From positions 92,001 through 156,000 of the forward strand of contig NZ_CP021081.1 of assembly GCF_003444775.1 (NCBI RefSeq): a DNA stretch of 64,000 nucleotides. Reading direction: 5' to 3'. Both the position numbers and the translations under genes were made by a program. This document shows, piece by piece, positions 60,183 through 64,000 of this stretch (the first letter of the stretch is position 1; each line of letters begins with the position of its first letter). The notes under the pieces are model-generated. The model worked only from the letters and a program-made list of their open reading frames with translations, did no database searches and was not told where the DNA came from. Source of the DNA: Deinococcus ficus. GTDB taxonomy: Bacteria; Deinococcota; Deinococci; Deinococcales; Deinococcaceae.

Positions 60183-62984
60183 GTGAACCCCAAATCCTCC
60201 CCTCTCCTGATCCTGATTCTCAGCCTGCTGTGCGCCCTGGGCGGCACGTGGGCGCAGGGCGCACCGACCCCGGCCGGTACCGTCATCAGCAACCAGGTGG
60301 AAGCGGAGTACAGTTCCCCCGTCACCGGCCAGCCCGAAACCGTACGCTCCAACGCCGTCCGCACGATCGTGCAGGCCGTGTGCGCCGTGAGCGTCACCCC
60401 GGACGGCACCGTGCAGCAGCCCGGACAGACCGCTCTGCGCCTGCCCGGTGAGGGCGCCGCGTTCGCCTACGTCCTCACGAACGCCGGGAACGACACCTTC
60501 ACCCTGCCGGTCGGTGCGCGCGTGGAGGCCGGCAGCGCGGCCACGCCGGCCGTGCAGGTCGTGGTGGACACCAATGGCAACGGCACGCCGGACAGCGGCG
60601 AGCCGGACGTCACCAGCGTCACCCTGGCCGCCAGTGCGGGCGCGCGGCTGCTGCTGGTCGTGGACGCCGTGGCCGCGCAGGGCGACACCTTCGTGAACCT
60701 GACTGCCTTCTGCGCCGGCGGTCAGGCGGCCGACACGAACAACGTCAGCGTGGTCCGCGTCGGCCCGCCCGCCGCGCTGGTCGTGGAAAAGACCTTCACG
60801 CCCACCCTGGTCCGCCCCGGGGTGGAAAGCACCGTGACCGTCACCGTACGCAATGCCGGGCAGGGAGAGAGCCGCGAGGTCGTCCTGACCGACCTGCTGG
60901 ACGACCAGCTCACCCAGGGGCTGGCGTTCGTGCCCGGCAGCGCCCGCGTGAGCGCCAGCAGCGTGGAATACACCACCGACACCACCACCTGGAGCGAGGC
61001 GGAGCAGGCGCCCGTGCGCGGCGTGCGCGCCCGCGTGCCCAGCCTCGCTCCCGGCGCGGCCCTCACCCTCACCTTCCGGATGCTGGCCGGCGCCTCGGCC
61101 GAGAACCGCGATATCCGCAACGTCGCCACCGCCCGGACGGGCGCCGACGCCGTCACTGGCAGCGCCACCCTGAGCGTCCGCTACCAGCCAGTCGTCGCCA
61201 TCGGCCCGGTCGGCGCGCCCAAAGCGCCGGAGGGTACCGCCGCGGACACGCAGACCCGAGCGTTCGCGATCACCGGCCAGACCGTGTGCTTTGACCACAC
61301 CGCGCTGAACGCCGGGGACGTGCGCGACACGTACCGCATCACGGTGAGCGGCGTGCCGGCCGAGAGCATCACCCTGCTCGGCACGGACGGCCAGCCCCTC
61401 GCGCAGCCGTTCCCGCTGGACCCCCAGGCCACCACCCTGGTCCGCGTGTGTTACGCCCTCACCCAGGCCTCCCCGGTGGACGCGGTGGTCACCATCACCG
61501 GCGAGCGCGGCACCCGCAACGCCACCCGCGACCAGATCACCCAGGTCGAGACGGCCAGCCCCGAACTCACCAAGAGCTACCGCGCCTGGACGACCACCGA
61601 CACGGGCACGCCGACCGAGGTGCCGCAGGGCCGCTCGGTCGTGCCGGGCGACACGGTCACGTACACCCTGAGCGTCACCAACCCCTACGCCCGCCCCCTG
61701 GCGGACGTGGTGCTCACGGACCCGCTGCCTGCCCAGGTGGACTTCGTGAGCGCCACCGCCGGCGGGCAGGTCAGCGGCCAGCCTGGCACGCAGACGGTTC
61801 GCTGGACGCTCGGCACGCTGGCCGCCGGGGAGACCCGGCAGGTGGCCGTGACCACCCGCGTCACCGAGCGCGCCGTGGACGGCGAGGCGCTGAAGAACGT
61901 GTTTCAGATGGTGACCAGCGACCTGCCGCTCCCCACGCCCTTCACCAGCAATGAGGTCGTTACGCCCGTCTGGAAGGCGCAGCTGCTGATCGAGAAGCTC
62001 GTCAACCGCCAGCAGGTGACCTTCGGCGACCGCGTCACCTACACCCTGCGCATCACCAACGCGTCCCGCACCACCGCCATCGTGGACGCCCAGATCATCG
62101 ACACCCCCCCGGTCGGCCTGCAGTACATCCCGAACACCAGCACCCTGGACGGCCAGCCGCTGGACGACCCGGCCCTGACGGAGGGCAGCATGACCTGGCA
62201 GGTCGCGCAGATTCCTGCAGGCGGCACCATCGTCATCACCTACCAGTCCCGCGTCACCCCGGCCGCCGGCGGCGTGCTGGTGAACTACGTGCAGGTGGTC
62301 GGGAACGGCGCGGGCGGCGTGGCCAAGGCCATCGCCAGCAACCGCGCCCAGGCCGTCACCCGCCTGGCCCCGCTGACCTTCGCGCCCGCCGGGGACATCG
62401 TGGGCCTGGTGTATGTGGACCGCAACCGCAACGGCCAGTTCGACCCGTACCTGGACACCCCGGTCCTGCGCGCCCGCGTTCTGCTGGCCGGGGGCCGCGA
62501 GGTGACCACCGACGCGGCCGGCCGGTACAGCTTCACGAACGTTCCGCTGGGTACCCACGCGCTGCGCCTGGATCCGAACAGCGCCCCCTACGCACCTCTG
62601 GATCTGCCCGGTCAGGGCGGTCTGGGCGGCACCCGCACCGTGCAGGTGCGCGGCCTGACCGGCGTGGACTTCCCGCTCGCGCCGGTCGGCGGGGAGATCA
62701 CGGCGCTGCGCCGCACCACCCTGACCGTGAACGGCACCCGCGTGGAGAAGGTCGTGTACGCCGTCCCCGAAGGGTACGTGGTGACGCTGCGCATCGTGAG
62801 CCCGGTTTCCCGGGACGACTTCACGCTGACCGACCCTCTGCCGGCCCGCGCCGCCCTGAAAGACGGCCGCAATACCTGGACCGGTACGCTTCCCTCCGGT
62901 GAGACAAACCTCACATACCTGTTCACCTGGGACGGCGAGGCCCGCGCCGCGACCACCGACCCGACCATGACCTGGAGGAACTGA
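60183..62984 (+). CDS. Large DUF11/SdrD-B surface protein
   Basis: This 933-residue protein has a signal peptide (about 6-25, WAQG), several DUF11 conserved-repeat domains (each like SVTPxxTVxxTLSVTNPYARPLADVVLTDPLP) and an SdrD-B-type domain (about 740-810, with GDIVGLVYVDRNRNGQFDPY then TTDAAGRYSFTNVPLGTHALRLD). No sortase or transmembrane anchor is seen at the C-terminus, which ends with a further DUF11-like unit. The GTG at 60183 is chosen by AAGGAG 5 bases upstream. Confidence 0.85.
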   Translation: MNPKSSPLLILILSLLCALGGTWAQGAPTPAGTVISNQVEAEYSSPVTGQPETVRSNAVRTIVQAVCAVSVTPDGTVQQPGQTALRLPGEGAAFAYVLTNAGNDTFTLPVGARVEAGSAATPAVQVVVDTNGNGTPDSGEPDVTSVTLAASAGARLLLVVDAVAAQGDTFVNLTAFCAGGQAADTNNVSVVRVGPPAALVVEKTFTPTLVRPGVESTVTVTVRNAGQGESREVVLTDLLDDQLTQGLAFVPGSARVSASSVEYTTDTTTWSEAEQAPVRGVRARVPSLAPGAALTLTFRMLAGASAENRDIRNVATARTGADAVTGSATLSVRYQPVVAIGPVGAPKAPEGTAADTQTRAFAITGQTVCFDHTALNAGDVRDTYRITVSGVPAESITLLGTDGQPLAQPFPLDPQATTLVRVCYALTQASPVDAVVTITGERGTRNATRDQITQVETASPELTKSYRAWTTTDTGTPTEVPQGRSVVPGDTVTYTLSVTNPYARPLADVVLTDPLPAQVDFVSATAGGQVSGQPGTQTVRWTLGTLAAGETRQVAVTTRVTERAVDGEALKNVFQMVTSDLPLPTPFTSNEVVTPVWKAQLLIEKLVNRQQVTFGDRVTYTLRITNASRTTAIVDAQIIDTPPVGLQYIPNTSTLDGQPLDDPALTEGSMTWQVAQIPAGGTIVITYQSRVTPAAGGVLVNYVQVVGNGAGGVAKAIASNRAQAVTRLAPLTFAPAGDIVGLVYVDRNRNGQFDPYLDTPVLRARVLLAGGREVTTDAAGRYSFTNVPLGTHALRLDPNSAPYAPLDLPGQGGLGGTRTVQVRGLTGVDFPLAPVGGEITALRRTTLTVNGTRVEKVVYAVPEGYVVTLRIVSPVSRDDFTLTDPLPARAALKDGRNTWTGTLPSGETNLTYLFTWDGEARAATTDPTMTWRN

Positions 62985-62986
62985 GC

Positions 62987-64000
62987 GTGCCCGCCCCCCT
63001 GCCCCGACTCGCGTTGACGCTCACCGCCCTGCTGGCCGCCGGGCCGGCCGCCGGCGCCCAGACCCTCAGCTCCAGCCTTCCCCTGACCAGCATCGGTGAC
63101 GCGCTGCGCTGGCAGGTCGGTGACCAGACCCTCCAGCTCACCGTGCCCGTCAGCGGCCGCGTCCGGCTGGACCTGTACAGCCCCCGCGTGGACCCCCGCG
63201 ACTACCGCAGCGACACCTACTACGGCGACGAACGCTACGACCCCCGCTCGGCCGCGCCGGTCACGACCACCTTCACGCTCGTGGACGCGCAGGGCCGCGC
63301 GCTGCTCACCCGGACCTTCATGCCCGGCGCGCACGCCTGGGAACCCCTGCTCGACCTGAACCTGCCCGCCGGCACGTACGCCCTGCGGGTCGCCACCCAG
63401 GGCAACGGCAAGAACACCTTCGCCGTGCGCCTGGCCGGCACGGCCGCCACCCTCAGCGCCGGGCAGCTCACCGTGAACGTCCACGCCCGCGACTGGGTGC
63501 CGGCCCTGAACGTCACCACCGACGGCCCCGGGCACACCCTGCGCCTGTACGACGGCGACGGCCCCCACGAGCTCGAAGCGCGGCTGCGTGACCCCCAGGG
63601 CCGCGTGCTGCCCCTCCCGGTAGGCGCGGACCTCACCGCCACCGACCTGCCGCTGCCCGCCCAGCCCGGCGAGTACACCGTGGAACTCCGCCAGCCGGCC
63701 GGGGCCACGCAGTACAGCAACTCGGTGGGCTTCACGCTGCTGCGCGGCGGCCAGCCCCGCCCCCTGACCGTCGCGCAGCTCGACCAGACCGGCCTGCTCG
63801 CCCTGAACGCCGAACTGCTGCTTCCTGGCGGCCCGCAGCCCACCCGCGTGACCGCCACGCTGAACGGTCAGCCCGTCACCGTGGACGGCCAGCTGCAGGT
63901 GCGCGTGCCCGCCGGGGAGTACGCCCTTCAGCCCGCCGCGGTGCCCGGCGCGGACGTCACCGTGGACCGTGCCGCCCTGACCGTGCCCCGCGGCGGCCGC
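62987..64000 (+). CDS. Secreted surface protein, N-terminal part (cut by window end)
   Basis: The GTG lies 2 bases after the preceding stop, with GGAGG inside the end of that gene. The frame is open to the last base (338 residues seen). It has a signal peptide (about 6-24, AGAQ) and repeated beta-domain segments with no certain family (PxxxYALRVATQGNGKNTFAVRL and PGEYTVELRQPAG resemble pre-peptidase or bacterial Ig-like units). It is clearly the next member of the surface operon. Confidence 0.75.
   Translation, partial: MPAPLPRLALTLTALLAAGPAAGAQTLSSSLPLTSIGDALRWQVGDQTLQLTVPVSGRVRLDLYSPRVDPRDYRSDTYYGDERYDPRSAAPVTTTFTLVDAQGRALLTRTFMPGAHAWEPLLDLNLPAGTYALRVATQGNGKNTFAVRLAGTAATLSAGQLTVNVHARDWVPALNVTTDGPGHTLRLYDGDGPHELEARLRDPQGRVLPLPVGADLTATDLPLPAQPGEYTVELRQPAGATQYSNSVGFTLLRGGQPRPLTVAQLDQTGLLALNAELLLPGGPQPTRVTATLNGQPVTVDGQLQVRVPAGEYALQPAAVPGADVTVDRAALTVPRGGR

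Overview
The window is about 70% G+C and looks like a piece of a Deinococcus chromosome. The evidence is an FrnE-type disulfide oxidoreductase with both CXXC and CX4C motifs, an RNase R with very long basic extensions, an EF-P with Arg32 as in Thermus, a DdrA/Rad52-like protein, DUF11 surface proteins, and many genes with a TANNNT box only 5-8 bases before the start codon (leaderless promoters, established for Deinococcus). The species cannot be named from the sequence alone. No insertion sequence, prophage, CRISPR array or rRNA gene was seen, so this reads as core chromosome. || Layout: 1-5.8 kb holds the end of a penicillin acylase, a DdrA-like protein, a metallophosphoesterase, tRNA-Asp and tRNA-Phe, a secreted subtilase, an SDR and an App1 phosphatase. 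5.8-16.4 kb holds RNase R, exonuclease III, a methyltransferase pair, the acetyl-CoA carboxylase genes accB-accC with efp, and ribosomal protein L25/CTC. 16.4-23.7 kb holds a lipoprotein aminopeptidase, a cupin, a tandem-HD protein, two small disordered proteins, a thioesterase with a histidine phosphatase, an HD hydrolase, a REC-roadblock regulator and a Fic toxin with a VbhA-like antitoxin. 23.8-31.4 kb holds an acyl-CoA dehydrogenase, a Crp-family regulator, the two-subunit 2-oxoacid:ferredoxin oxidoreductase and a YwiC-like membrane protein. 31.5-43.3 kb holds a DUF2259 protein, a HAD phosphatase, the quinolinate operon nadB-nadC-nadA, an SH3b/excalibur protein, FrnE and carB. 43.5-56.7 kb holds trpS, an M42 peptidase, a P-II protein with an ammonium transporter, a DUF4384/PEGA protein, a thioesterase, malic enzyme, truA, a B3-like regulator candidate, mutY and uppS. 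57-64 kb is a cluster of secreted DUF11/SdrD-B surface proteins continuing past the window edge. || The most notable feature is in front of trpS. A leaderless 11-codon reading frame with two adjacent Trp codons (MSFQVQVWWPA) is followed by a GC-rich hairpin and a T-tract before the trpS ribosome binding site. This has the layout of a ribosome-mediated transcription attenuator on a tRNA synthetase gene. Other leads are a lower-GC, hairpin-rich 470-base gap before the surface cluster with a 12-bp bulged stem, the Fic/antitoxin pair, a possible Shine-Dalgarno-masking hairpin before korA, divergent leaderless promoters packed in 31 bases, and a P-II protein lacking the usual modified residues.
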